A stretch of 64,000 nucleotides of DNA from Maioricimonas rarisocia (lineage in GTDB: Bacteria; Planctomycetota; Planctomycetia; Planctomycetales; Planctomycetaceae): NCBI RefSeq assembly GCF_007747795.1, contig NZ_CP036275.1:1502501-1566500 (forward strand), given 5' to 3'. Shown here piece by piece: positions 19,271 through 28,282 of the stretch (positions are counted from its first letter, which is position 1; the number at the start of each line of letters is the position of its first letter). The position numbers and the translations under genes are program-made. The notes beneath the pieces were generated by a model. The model did no database searches and was not told the origin of the DNA. It saw nothing but the letters and a program-made list of their open reading frames with translations.

Positions 19271-19938
19271 GCGTGCACCTCGGGCTTGTTGAAGTTGGCG
19301 AGCTGTTCGACGCGGTCGAACTGTTCGGCGACGTCGTGGGAGTGCGTGACCAGCAGCAGCGAGACGCCGTGTTCGCTGCACGTCTCCCGGAGAAGGCTGA
19401 GGATGGTGTTCTGGTTGGCGATGTCGACGCTGGCGGTCGGTTCGTCGGCCAGCATCAGCCGGGGGCGGTTTGCCAGGGCCCGGGCGACGGCGACACGCTG
19501 CTGTTCACCGACCGAAAGCTGCGGCGGGCGGTGAGAGAGCCGCTTGCCCAGCCCGACCCGCTCGAGAAGCTGCCGGGCGAAGTCACGGTCGGAACGACCG
19601 GCGAAGGTCATCCCGAGCAGGACGTTCTCGAGGGCCGAGAAGGCCGGCAGCAGGTTGAAGGTCTGGAAGACAATGCCGATCCGTTCGGCCCGGAAGCGGT
19701 CCCGGCCGGCTTCGGGCAGTCGGGTGAGATCGACGCCGTCGACGATCACCTTTCCGGAATCGACCGTCGTGATCCCGGAGATGGCATTGAGCAGCGTCGT
19801 CTTTCCGCCGCCACTTTCGCCGACAAGGACGACCTGTTCTCCCTGCTCGAGGGAGAACGATTCGACATTGAGCACCGGGAGGATGTTGCCGTCAGGCTCC
19901 CGGTAGCTCTTCTTGATGTTTTGCAACTGCAGTGGCAT
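19267..19938 (-). CDS. ABC transporter ATP-binding protein, MacB/LolD type
   Basis: A 223-residue ATPase with Walker A (GESGGGKTT), Q loop (GIVFQTFNLL), signature (LSVGEQQRVA), Walker B (LMLADEPTA) and switch His (VTHSHD). Length and motif spelling fit the LolD/MacB branch, and it pairs with the FtsX-like permease encoded in the overlapping downstream gene. ATG at 19938 (MPLQLQNIKKSY) is the usual N terminus for the family and has a GAAAG element upstream; the longer frame to 20013 has no such support. No periplasmic adaptor or outer-membrane gene is adjacent. Confidence 0.9.
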   Translation of the reverse strand: MPLQLQNIKKSYREPDGNILPVLNVESFSLEQGEQVVLVGESGGGKTTLLNAISGITTVDSGKVIVDGVDLTRLPEAGRDRFRAERIGIVFQTFNLLPAFSALENVLLGMTFAGRSDRDFARQLLERVGLGKRLSHRPPQLSVGEQQRVAVARALANRPRLMLADEPTASVDIANQNTILSLLRETCSEHGVSLLLVTHSHDVAEQFDRVEQLANFNKPEVHA

Positions 19939-20045
19939 TGCAGGTGTACTTTCCACGCGAGTGCCATTGAAGCGTCGTCGTATGACGGTAGTGCATACGT
20001 GCGAACCCCGCAAGCGCGTTGGCGCATCCGGCCCGCGCTGCCGGC

Positions 20046-21161
20046 TCAGTCGAGCTCGCTGAGCCAGTGTCGGATTTCGTTGGCGTACTCGGCGGCGAGG
20101 TCCCCCTTGACCAGTTGCCGCTGGAACTCGGTCGCCCCACCGTCGGCCAGGTCGGCCTGCTCGGCGTTGACGAACCGCTCGGCCGGATCGGGGGCAATCA
20201 GTCCGCGAAGCAGATTGATCAGGGTGTCGTTGGCGGCCACTTCGGGGGGAAGCAGCTCTTCCAGCCGGTCGGGGAGTTCGTGCTTGGCGGCTACCATCTC
20301 CACGCCGTCTTCACAGTCTGTAAACGGAAACTGCCCGGAGAGCATCTCGAACAGGATGTAGCCGAGGCTGGCCAGGTCCGACGCCTGCGTCTGTCGCCCT
20401 CCTTCGAGGACTTCGACAGCGGCGTAGCGGGGCGTCCAGGTGGGGCGGGAGGGGGGCTCGTCGAGGTTCAGGGCCGAGCCGAAGTCGATGATTTTGCAGT
20501 TGCCGGTCCGCTTGACCATGATGTTGGCCGGCTTGAGGTCGCCGTGCACGAGTCCTTCGCGATGCAGGGCGCCCAGGCCTTCGAGGCATTCGCGGAGGAT
20601 GGCGATGGCCACTCCCGGTTTGAGCCGCAGCTGCACGGGTGTCCGGGTCACGATGACGTCGTTGACGTATTCCCAGCGGTCGCGGTCGACGTTCGCCTTG
20701 ACCCGCTCGAGGATGCCGGGGGTGAGCAGGCACCGCAGGTCGAAGCCGTCGACCCACTCCATCGCGAGCACCTGGATGCCGTCGTACTCGACGACGTTGT
20801 AGACGTCGAGCAGGTGGTCCTGCTGGATCCGGGCCAGGTGCATGGCGACGCGGGCGAGCCGGGCCATGTCTTCGCGGTAGACTTCGATGTCGGGGTAGCC
20901 GTCGGGGCGGAAGAACTTCAGCGCCAGTCGGAACGTGACGCCGAACGCACCGCCGCGGTCGGCCAGAAACACCACCCCCTGGCCGCCGGAGCCGAGCTTT
21001 TTGACGAGTCGGTAGCTGACGTCCCAGGAGACTTCGGACTGGGAGACAATTTCCTTATACCGCTCGGCGGTCCGCGCGGTTTCGGCGTTAACGTCCGCGA
21101 AAGTCCGTGTCGGCGTCCCGTAGGGGAGGGTCGGTTCCAGAATGAACGAATCGTCTTTCAT
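20046..21161 (-). CDS. Serine/threonine protein kinase, cytosolic
   Basis: A 371-residue Hanks-type kinase. Seen: glycine loop KLGSGGQGVVF (about 55-65), the ATP-anchoring Lys in LALKFF (about 82), the catalytic loop HGDLKPAN (about 206-213, with HGD in place of the usual HRD), DFGSA (226-230) and an activation-segment end TPRYAAVEV. There is a 50-residue N-terminal extension and no membrane helix, PASTA or WD repeat, unlike many planctomycete kinases. HGD is found in other bacterial kinases and is compatible with activity. GGAAG precedes the ATG at 21161. The gene lies upstream of the ABC pair on the same strand with about 108 bp between, so co-transcription is possible. Confidence 0.88.
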   Translation of the reverse strand: MKDDSFILEPTLPYGTPTRTFADVNAETARTAERYKEIVSQSEVSWDVSYRLVKKLGSGGQGVVFLADRGGAFGVTFRLALKFFRPDGYPDIEVYREDMARLARVAMHLARIQQDHLLDVYNVVEYDGIQVLAMEWVDGFDLRCLLTPGILERVKANVDRDRWEYVNDVIVTRTPVQLRLKPGVAIAILRECLEGLGALHREGLVHGDLKPANIMVKRTGNCKIIDFGSALNLDEPPSRPTWTPRYAAVEVLEGGRQTQASDLASLGYILFEMLSGQFPFTDCEDGVEMVAAKHELPDRLEELLPPEVAANDTLINLLRGLIAPDPAERFVNAEQADLADGGATEFQRQLVKGDLAAEYANEIRHWLSELD

Positions 21162-21367
21162 CGAGCGACTTCCATGAGGGGGCCCGCGGGCGTCCTGCCC
21201 GAAAAGTGGGGATTCTAGCTGCGGAACCTGAGCGGTGACCAGTGGAATGACGCAGCAGAGTGGGCAGGCGTTCGCAAAAGAAGCCTGCGACTTTGGCCCA
21301 CTGTGATTGCGGCACAACTTCTATCAGGGACACCGGTTGTGGCGTTTCGGTGTTTCCGGTTCGGGCT

Positions 21368-22780
21368 CTACGCCATCACACCGGTGACGGGCCGGCCGCC
21401 CGCAATCGGAAACGGACGGTCGAGCGGATCCCGGATCTCCGTCTCCGGATCGATCCCCAGCAGAGAGAACATCGTCGCCGCCAGGTCGTCGGGACGGACC
21501 ATGTCGACCGCCGGGTAAGCACCGTTGCGATCCGACTCGCCGTAGACGAACCCCCGCTTCACGCCGCCGCCAGCCAGCAGAGTGGTGTAGCACTGCGGCC
21601 AGTGATCGCGGCTGATGTTGCCGTTGATCTTGGGGGTGCGGCCGAACTCGCCCATCCAGACGATCAGGGTGTCATCCAGCAGCCCCCGTTCGTCGAGATC
21701 GTTGATGAGCGTGGGGAGCGTCTGGTCGGTGATCGGCAGGTGGCGGGCCTTGATGATGGGGTACATGCGGGTGTTGTTGAAGCCGTGGGTGTCCCAGCCG
21801 CCGCTCGTCGTGCTCTGGCCGCCGATGCTCGAGGAGAAGTACACGTTCACGAATCGCACGCCGGCTTCGACGAGGCGGCGGGCGAGCAGGCAGCTCTGGC
21901 CATATTCGGAGCGGCCGTACCGGTCGCGAACGGAATCCGGCTCGGCCGCGAGGTTGAAGGCGTCCCGGACCCGCTTCGAATTCAGCATCGAGAGAGCCTT
22001 CTCGTAGTAGGCGTCGATGCCGCGTGCGGTCGCCGAGTAATCGAGCAGCCGCGTCTGCTGGTTGACGATCTGCTGCAGGGCCCGGCGGTTCTGCAGGCGG
22101 TCGACGTCGAGCGTGTCGGGCAGGCTCAGTTCCGGCAGGGCGAAGTTGGGATCGTTGGGGTCTTCGGTCACCAGCAGGGGATCGTGGGCCTTGCCCAGGA
22201 ACGTCGCGCGCTGCCCCGGCGTGATGGCACCATCCCGGATGACGTGCGGGTAGGCGACAAAGGTGGGCATGCCGTCGTCGTTCGGGGCGAACCGGTCCAC
22301 GATCGATCCGTACGCCGGGAACAGCTCGTCCGAATCACGCAGGCGGATGTCGTCGACGGGGGGCGCGTGGCCGGTGAGGGCGTAGTACGAGGCGGAGTTG
22401 TGGTTCTTCATGGTGTGGTGCATGCTCCGGATGAGCGTCACCTTGTCCATGATCTTGGCCATCTCCGGCAGATGCTCGCAGACGGGCATCCCCGGAACGG
22501 CCGAGGGGATCGAGCCGAGCGGACCACGGATTCCCTCGGCAGCGTCCGGCTTCATGTCGAACGTGTCGAGATGGCTCGGCCCGCCGAACTGGTACAGGAA
22601 GATCACCGACTTTGCCGGGCCCGATCCCGTGCTGCCTCCTTCGGCGCGCAGCAGGCGGGGAAGGGTGAGGCCGAGGAAGCCGGCACCGCCGATCTGGAGG
22701 AACCGTCGGCGGAGCATCCGGTCGACCATTCCGGTCGGGATGGAAGGCTGCGGACGTGATTCGGGGCGGTTGTGACTCAT
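21368..22780 (-). CDS. DUF1501 family protein, Tat-exported
   Basis: A 470-residue protein with a Tat-like signal (LRRRFLQIGGAGFLGLTLP). DUF1501 proteins have an alkaline phosphatase/sulfatase-like fold. Characteristic segments are present: FLYQFGGPSHLDTFDMKP, SMHHTMKNHNSASYYALTG, GGWDTHG and MGEFGRTPKING. It follows the DUF1549/DUF1553 gene by 40 bp, the standard planctomycete pairing, and the two are almost always co-inherited. The biochemical role of the pair is not established; processing of complex sulfated polysaccharides has been suggested for the family context. AGG lies upstream of the ATG. Confidence 0.93.
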   Translation of the reverse strand: MSHNRPESRPQPSIPTGMVDRMLRRRFLQIGGAGFLGLTLPRLLRAEGGSTGSGPAKSVIFLYQFGGPSHLDTFDMKPDAAEGIRGPLGSIPSAVPGMPVCEHLPEMAKIMDKVTLIRSMHHTMKNHNSASYYALTGHAPPVDDIRLRDSDELFPAYGSIVDRFAPNDDGMPTFVAYPHVIRDGAITPGQRATFLGKAHDPLLVTEDPNDPNFALPELSLPDTLDVDRLQNRRALQQIVNQQTRLLDYSATARGIDAYYEKALSMLNSKRVRDAFNLAAEPDSVRDRYGRSEYGQSCLLARRLVEAGVRFVNVYFSSSIGGQSTTSGGWDTHGFNNTRMYPIIKARHLPITDQTLPTLINDLDERGLLDDTLIVWMGEFGRTPKINGNISRDHWPQCYTTLLAGGGVKRGFVYGESDRNGAYPAVDMVRPDDLAATMFSLLGIDPETEIRDPLDRPFPIAGGRPVTGVMA

Positions 22781-22820
22781 GGCTGTACCTGGAAGTCATC
22801 GGGAGATGACAGGGGGACGT

Positions 22821-25091
22821 TCAGCGACGCAGCGAAAACTCGGCGGCGTTGAGCAGGCTCCACAGCAGGTCTTCGTATGCCCGGCGACGGTCGTCGGACC
22901 GCTGCAGGTGCTCCTGTGCCGCTCTCGTTTCCATCCCGGACGGCGGCCGGCTGAGGACCGTCCAGTACAGGTTGCCGATGATCTCTTCGTCCGAGTGGCC
23001 GGCGGTAATCCAGCGACTGAGGTGATTATTCGATTGCGTCAGAAGGTTGTCGACCATCGGACCGCTGATCAGCTCGAAAGTCTGGGCCAGGGTCGGTTCG
23101 TTGCTGCGCTCGCAGTCGCACGACTGCAGCCGCGGCGGCTTGCCGAACAGCATCAGGAACTCATCGCCCGCAGTGGGCCGTTTGTACCGTGGCCGGATCG
23201 CATGGACGCCGGCGATCTGCGTGGCCCGGGTGCCGGCGGGATAGCCGTTGAACTCGACCGGGGCCCCGATCACCTGCGCGATCGCGTCGAGGAGCTGCTC
23301 GGCATCGAGACGACGGACGACGGCCCGGGAGCCGTTCGTTTCGTCGGCCGCATTGGTGTCGTTCGGTTCCGACGAGAGCTGGTACACCTTCGAGTTCATG
23401 ATGGTGCGGATCGTGTGCCGCAGATCGTATCCGCTCGCAACGAAATCGTCGGCCAGCCAGTCGAGCAGCTCGGGATTGACCGGCGGGTTGGTCATGCGGA
23501 AGTCATCGATCGGTTGCACGATGCCGCGACCGAACAGCTGGTGCCAGACCCGGTTGACCATCAGTTTCGCGAAGTACGGGTTGTCGGGGCGAGTGACCCA
23601 GTCGGCGAGCGCCAGCAGCGGATCTTCGCCGTTTTCAGGAGCCGTATCGTCGAGGAAGCGGGGCGGGGCGTTCGCGCCGGTGCGGGGATCTTTCACGCGT
23701 CGTGCCGGATCGATCCAGACGATCTGCTCGCCAACGAACTCGTGCTTGTCATTCCGGTCCCGACGGCGGTTCTCGAGGATCTTGTAGTCGACGCCCGCGA
23801 ACAGGCTGGCCCAGCCGTAGTAGTCGTCCTGCGTCCAGCGGTCGAACGGATGGTTATGGCACTTGGCGCACTGCAGGCGGAGCCCCAGAAACACCTGCGC
23901 GGTACTTTCGGCCCGCATCAGCGGATCACGCATCGCGCGGTAGTAGTTCGAAGGAGGCTGGGCATACGTGCTGCCGCGAGCGGCGATGAGCTGCCGCGCG
24001 AACTCGTCCATCGGCGTATTGCGGGCGATCTGCTGCCGCACCCAGCCGTGAAAGTTCTCCACCCCCTTGCGATCGAGTGTCTTTTCTTCGATCCGCAGCA
24101 GGTCGGCCCACTTGACGGCCTGGAACTCGCTGAACTCCGGGCGCTGCAGAAGCTCCTCGATCAGGGCCGCCCGCTTGCTGGAGGACTCATCTTCGACAAA
24201 GCGGCGGGCTTCGTCACCGGTGGGCGGATGCCCCAGCAGATCAGGGTATGCCCGGCGGACGAAGACGGTGTCGTCGCAGACGGGGGAGGGATTGATCTTC
24301 AGCGAGCGGAGCTTCGCGAAGACGAGCCGATCGATCTCGTTGCTTTCTTCGGGCCCCTGCCAGGCGTAGTCGGGACGATCGGGAATATACGCCAGTCGCA
24401 CCGGAAACCGCTGATTCAGAAACCGGACGGCCACCGTCACTTCGCCGTAGCGCTCGGCCTTCACGACGCCGTCGCGGCTGATGTCGACGATCGGCTCGGA
24501 CGGTTCGTAGACCGCCAGTGACGTCACATCGCGGGAGGAACCGTCGGAGAAGGTGGCCTGCACATGCAGGGGGACCTCTGCCTCGAGCCCGGTCACGATC
24601 TGCTGCCTGGGCGCGACCTGCAGAGATGTGACGGAAAGGGCCGTCTCGCGATCGTTACGCATGCCGCCAGCGATCCAGTCGTGAAGGATACGGTATTCCT
24701 GCGAGTCGACGTCGAAGCGGCGGCCCCCTTCGTGGGCGAGCTGCATGGTCGGTTTGAGCAGCAGCAGGCTGTCGGCGGGGCGGGCCGGATTGATGCGTCG
24801 GGCGGACAGGTCCCGCGAGAGGGCTGCGAAATCGAACTCCGGATCGTCGCCGCGCAGCGACAGCTTGAAGCCCCCCTTGCCGTTGGAGTTGCCGTGGCAT
24901 GTCCCCTGGTTGCAGCCGGCTTTCGAGAGGACGGCCATCACATCCGTGCGGAAGGAGACGGGCCGGTCACCGGCCGTCGCGGTCTGTGCGGCGAACAGAA
25001 GGGGCACTGCTGCGAGAAGAATGCGGACAATCGAAGCGCCGCGGACAGCCGCAGCGCTGCAGTCATTGGCCCGATTCATGTGGTTCATCAT
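22821..25091 (-). CDS. Secreted DUF1549/DUF1553 protein with PSCyt1-like and Ig-like (BIG2) region
   Basis: A roughly 756-residue exported protein. After a hydrophobic signal (RILLAAVPLLFAAQTATAG) comes a cytochrome-like segment with CNQGTCHG, then an Ig-like part (LHVQATFSDGSSRDVTSLAVYE), then DUF1549 (IDRLVFAKLRSLKI onward) with CAKCHNHPFD, and DUF1553 (LADWVTRPDNPYFAKLMVNRVW onward). The first motif is CX4CH, not CXXCH, so heme attachment there is doubtful; CAKCH is canonical. The start is uncertain: a GTG at 25166 and ATGs at 25115 and 25091 are in frame; 25091 places the signal best. It is the first gene of a two-gene operon with DUF1501. Confidence 0.9.
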   Translation of the reverse strand: MMNHMNRANDCSAAAVRGASIVRILLAAVPLLFAAQTATAGDRPVSFRTDVMAVLSKAGCNQGTCHGNSNGKGGFKLSLRGDDPEFDFAALSRDLSARRINPARPADSLLLLKPTMQLAHEGGRRFDVDSQEYRILHDWIAGGMRNDRETALSVTSLQVAPRQQIVTGLEAEVPLHVQATFSDGSSRDVTSLAVYEPSEPIVDISRDGVVKAERYGEVTVAVRFLNQRFPVRLAYIPDRPDYAWQGPEESNEIDRLVFAKLRSLKINPSPVCDDTVFVRRAYPDLLGHPPTGDEARRFVEDESSSKRAALIEELLQRPEFSEFQAVKWADLLRIEEKTLDRKGVENFHGWVRQQIARNTPMDEFARQLIAARGSTYAQPPSNYYRAMRDPLMRAESTAQVFLGLRLQCAKCHNHPFDRWTQDDYYGWASLFAGVDYKILENRRRDRNDKHEFVGEQIVWIDPARRVKDPRTGANAPPRFLDDTAPENGEDPLLALADWVTRPDNPYFAKLMVNRVWHQLFGRGIVQPIDDFRMTNPPVNPELLDWLADDFVASGYDLRHTIRTIMNSKVYQLSSEPNDTNAADETNGSRAVVRRLDAEQLLDAIAQVIGAPVEFNGYPAGTRATQIAGVHAIRPRYKRPTAGDEFLMLFGKPPRLQSCDCERSNEPTLAQTFELISGPMVDNLLTQSNNHLSRWITAGHSDEEIIGNLYWTVLSRPPSGMETRAAQEHLQRSDDRRRAYEDLLWSLLNAAEFSLRR

Positions 25092-25418
25092 GCGTGGTGC
25101 GGAAGGTGGGAACATATCGCACAGTCGCTGGAGTGACAGGGCAAAGGCGGGACGGTCGTGGGGCACACATTGATCCTACCTGATGGGTCGGGGCGGGCCA
25201 AATGCTCATCCTCGGGAAGAGCGGCAGAAACTGCCGATTGCGATTGTGCCGCTTCTGGAGAGGGAGTAAGATCCCGGCCATTTTGCAGCGGTCTGCTGCA
25301 GCAGATGGATCAGAATCGGCGGCATGAAGCCAGCCGGGACGCACTGTTCTGCCTCGGAGGGACGAGGATTCCGAGGGCTGTCCCGGTGATCCGTGCCGAT
25401 GGACAAAGGAGGTCCGCC
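25092..25418. other. Divergent intergenic region
   Basis: About 325 bp between the DUF1549 gene and the gene at 25419. In-frame extensions of both genes reach into it, but neither extension looks like protein of the neighbouring type. It should hold two divergent promoters; no confident boxes are visible. Confidence 0.4.
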
Positions 25419-26270
25419 ATGAGCTCAAAGGCCGGCAGCACGGTTGCCACGGCGCTGGTTTCGGCACCGCTCGGCGCGCTGGCGATGATGGCGGTGTTCG
25501 GCATCCCGCAATTCACGGCCGTCGTCGCATCTCCCGAAGCGGAAGAAGTGCCGTTCGAAGAGATGGTTCCCGAAGGTGAGGGATCGCAGCGACGCCCCCG
25601 CCCGGCGGATGACCTGTTCCGCGACTACAATGCGGAAGAGGGGCGCTATCGCGATCCCCGCGATGCCGGGGGAAATGACCGGTTCCCACCGCCGGACAGA
25701 ACCGGCACCGCTTCGGCCGACCCGTTCGCCAGCGGGAGGGGGCAGGGCATACACGGACAGGGGCAGTACGCGGACGGCGGTGCGGCTGGCGGAGTGCGAC
25801 AGGGGGGACCGGGTGAGGCCGGCTTCGCTGCTGCCAACAATCGTGCCGCGCTGGATGTCGATGCGGCTCAGGCGGGATGGCCCAACTCCGGATCCCGCGG
25901 CGTTCCCCCCGCAGGGGGGGCCACTTCCCAGCCGCAACGTCAGCCCGTCACGGAGAGCCGCCCGATGGAGCGGCAACCGGCGACTGCCGGCTCTTCTCTG
26001 ACGTGGAAGCAGGCGGTTCGGGAACTGAACGAGCTGGGGATCGACACCTACCATCTCGAACGTGGCTCGCAGCCGGAAACGTTTCTGTTTGTCTGTCTGT
26101 TTTCGCCCGGAGATGACCCGCGCGTGACGCAGCGGTTCGAAGCGGAAGCGTCTGAACCTCTCGACGCGGTCGCGAACGTCCTGCGGCAGATCGAGCAGTG
26201 GCTGCAGCGACGGTTCGGGGAAAGCCGCCAGACGATCCCGATGCCGTTTCCCTCGCAGCAGCCGCGGTAA
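25419..26270 (+). CDS. Unknown membrane-anchored protein with Gly/Pro-rich linker, upstream of scpB
   Basis: A 283-residue protein not recognised as a named family. A hydrophobic segment at about 9-34 looks like an anchor or signal, then comes an acidic stretch, about 130 residues of low-complexity Arg/Pro/Gly/Gln-rich linker, and a compact C-terminal domain of about 80 residues starting SLTWKQAVRELNELGIDTYHLE, with FLFVCLFSPGDDPRVTQRFEAEA. Start choice is firm: AAAGGAGG lies just before the ATG at 25419. It ends 11 bp before the scpB start, so they are probably one operon. A role linked to chromosome segregation is possible from position only. Confidence 0.75.
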   Translation: MSSKAGSTVATALVSAPLGALAMMAVFGIPQFTAVVASPEAEEVPFEEMVPEGEGSQRRPRPADDLFRDYNAEEGRYRDPRDAGGNDRFPPPDRTGTASADPFASGRGQGIHGQGQYADGGAAGGVRQGGPGEAGFAAANNRAALDVDAAQAGWPNSGSRGVPPAGGATSQPQRQPVTESRPMERQPATAGSSLTWKQAVRELNELGIDTYHLERGSQPETFLFVCLFSPGDDPRVTQRFEAEASEPLDAVANVLRQIEQWLQRRFGESRQTIPMPFPSQQPR

Positions 26271-26281
26271 GGACAGGTGGC

Positions 26282-27091
26282 GTGCGGACGTTCTCGCAGC
26301 AGAATCCGTTTCGACAGCCGGCGTGCGCTCTCGCTGCGTCGTCCGGCACCGCCAGCGGCTGGACGTGGGCGTTCCGGAATCGCCGGCCCGAGGCAGAGAC
26401 ACTCGCGGCCGGGGCCGCCGACGGGCCGCTCGTCCGGACTCCCAAGATGGCCCGGCTCGAGGCGGCACTGTTTGTCGCCGACCAGGCCCTCTCGCCACGC
26501 AAGCTCTCGCAGTTCGCATCACTGGCTTCGGCGGCCGAAGCGCGTCAGCTCGTCGAGCAGCTCAATGCGGCGTACGATGCGTCCGGTTCGACGTTCCGGA
26601 TCGAAAGCGTCGCAACCGGTTACCGGCTGCTGACCGATGCCCGCTTCGCTCCCTGGCTGGACCGGCTGCATCAGCGGCAGGAGAAGCAGAAGCTCTCGCC
26701 GCCAGCGATGGAGACACTCTCGATCGTCGCCTATCGCCAGCCGATTACGCGAGCGGATATCGAGGCCATCCGGGGAGTGCAGACCGCCGAAATCCTCAAG
26801 CAGTTGATGGAGCGGGGTCTGGTGCGGATTGCCGGCGAAGACGATTCGCTGGGGCGACCGTACCTGTACGGGACGACGCGGCTGTTCCTGGAGGTGTTCG
26901 GACTTCGATCGCTGAGCGAACTGCCAATGTCCGAGCGTTTGCGGCCGGCTCCACCCGAACCCGCCGATGCGTCGGAACCTGAAGCCGCCGATGATGCGGA
27001 GGAGCAGGACGGTGTCCAGGAGGCTTCCGACGGAGAGGCGATGTCGGACAGCGGCGGCGAAGACCGGGACGAACTGGCCGACGCGGCGTGA
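26282..27091 (+). CDS. scpB: Segregation and condensation protein B (ScpB)
   Basis: ScpB is the winged-helix dimer that binds the ScpA kleisin in the SMC-ScpAB complex, which organises and segregates chromosomes. The family core begins at MARLEAALFVADQALS and continues with SVATGYRLLT, LSPPAMETLSIVAYRQPITRADIEAIRG and LGRPYLYGTTRLFLEVFGL, all diagnostic. The protein is about 269 residues, longer than usual because of a 60-residue N-terminal extension and an acidic C-terminal tail (about 55 residues rich in Glu/Asp/Ala). I choose the GTG at 26282, preceded by AAGGACAGG and 11 bp after the upstream stop; an internal ATG at the core is the alternative. scpA is not in this window. Confidence 0.9.
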   Translation: MRTFSQQNPFRQPACALAASSGTASGWTWAFRNRRPEAETLAAGAADGPLVRTPKMARLEAALFVADQALSPRKLSQFASLASAAEARQLVEQLNAAYDASGSTFRIESVATGYRLLTDARFAPWLDRLHQRQEKQKLSPPAMETLSIVAYRQPITRADIEAIRGVQTAEILKQLMERGLVRIAGEDDSLGRPYLYGTTRLFLEVFGLRSLSELPMSERLRPAPPEPADASEPEAADDAEEQDGVQEASDGEAMSDSGGEDRDELADAA

Positions 27092-27112
27092 AGCGGCGGT
27101 CGGCGGCAAGCG

Positions 27113-27805
27113 CTAGACCGGATTCTGTTCCCCCGCGGCCAGGCGGGAGGCAATGAGTTCGTGCAGCTGCGTGGCGATCTCGTCGATCGGACGAAGTGTT
27201 CCGTCCGATTCCACGTCGATCTTCTGCCATTGCGCGTCTCGGGCAGCAAGCTGGCAATACAGATCGCGAACGCCCGCGAGGTAGGCGCAGTCCGCTTCGT
27301 GCAGATCGGCGGCCTGGTCGGTGTACGTCCGGGCAGACTTCCTGGCGATAAGCTGCTGGGCCGTGGTGGCCGGAAGGTCGAGCAGAACAACCAGATCCGG
27401 ACGGGGGAGGGCGTAAATGCCGTATTCCACCTGCTCGATCCAGTCGATGATTTCGTCCCGTTCGCTGCCGCCGAGCTTTGCCCCCTGGTGGGCGATGTTG
27501 GAGGGGACGTAGCGGTCGATGATCACGACCTCGTGATTCTGCATTGCCTCGTGCAGAACCCCTTTCGACTCGAAGCGGTCGCCGGCGTACAGCAGCGAAA
27601 CGAGGAAGGGGTTCACTTCGTCGAGCCGACCGAAGCGACCGTTAAGAAAGTCGCCGATCTTCCGGCCGAACGCCGTCTGGTCGTAGCGGGGAAAGCTGAT
27701 GAGCGCAGCCGGGCGTCCGGATTCGTTCAGGGACTGCTGCAGACGGGCGGCCTGCGTTCCCTTGCCGGACCCGTCGATTCCTTCGATGGCGACAAGCAGA
27801 GCCAA
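27113..27805 (-). CDS. tmk: Thymidylate kinase
   Basis: Phosphorylates dTMP to dTDP with ATP. The P loop is EGIDGSGKGTQ; SFPRYDQTAFG and the DRYVPSN segment (the DR[YH] motif that binds dTMP) follow, with the LID region ARKSARTYTDQAADLHE near the C terminus. Length (230 residues) is normal to slightly long. AGAAGGA eight bases before a TTG at 27805 makes that the likely start, giving the standard N terminus ALLVAIEGIDG; an ATG at 27829 is the alternative. It is convergent with scpB, the stops being about 20 bp apart. Confidence 0.9.
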   Translation of the reverse strand: MALLVAIEGIDGSGKGTQAARLQQSLNESGRPAALISFPRYDQTAFGRKIGDFLNGRFGRLDEVNPFLVSLLYAGDRFESKGVLHEAMQNHEVVIIDRYVPSNIAHQGAKLGGSERDEIIDWIEQVEYGIYALPRPDLVVLLDLPATTAQQLIARKSARTYTDQAADLHEADCAYLAGVRDLYCQLAARDAQWQKIDVESDGTLRPIDEIATQLHELIASRLAAGEQNPV

Positions 27806-27910
27806 TGTCTCAATCCTTCTGCGTTGCATGGGGCCGCACGGTGAGCGGCAAGTCAGAGTGCGGTCGCGACCTGGGCCGCCCGAATCGGGCAGGGCCGCTG
27901 GTGGGAGTGT

Positions 27911-28282
27911 TCAGCCGACGGCGTTAAACGCGTCGTTGAGGTCATCGACGGTATTGAAGTACCGGGTCAACTGGCTGGCGTCGAGGATTTCGAACAGCGT
28001 GCCGTGGATTCCGTAGATGATCAGCACGCCCTCGTTCCGCACGAGTTTGCGGTGCAACGTGATCAGCTTGCCGACGACGGAACTGGTGACGTACTCGACG
28101 GCCTGCAGGCCGACGATGACCTTGCGGAAGTTCATCTTCTCGACGAGGGCAAACAGGTCCTGTCCCAGCAGTTCGACATTGTCTTCCTCGGTGATGCGTG
28201 CGGCCGTGAAATCGGCGACCGCAACATCGTCGTGGACTTCGCACTTGAAATACGTGGGGTTGAACTGATCCAGGCCACTCAT
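27911..28282 (-). CDS. STAS-domain protein (anti-sigma factor antagonist-like)
   Basis: A 123-residue single-domain protein. The STAS fold is shown by VHDDVAVADFTAARITEEDNV, then FRKVIVGLQAVEYVTSSVVGKLITLHRKL, where the SS pair sits at the position phosphorylated in SpoIIAA-type antagonists, and GVLIIYGIHGTLFEIL. Such proteins usually release a sigma factor by binding an anti-sigma kinase, but no kinase or sigma gene is linked. Its ATG overlaps the stop of mtaB (ATGA), so it is translated in step with a tRNA-modifying enzyme. The frame extending to 28405 lies inside mtaB and is not used. Confidence 0.85.
   Translation of the reverse strand: MSGLDQFNPTYFKCEVHDDVAVADFTAARITEEDNVELLGQDLFALVEKMNFRKVIVGLQAVEYVTSSVVGKLITLHRKLVRNEGVLIIYGIHGTLFEILDASQLTRYFNTVDDLNDAFNAVG

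Noticed and set aside
22779-24521. A 580-residue plus-strand frame.
   Set aside because: It mirrors the DUF1549/DUF1553 gene; the product is Arg/Val-rich without motifs.
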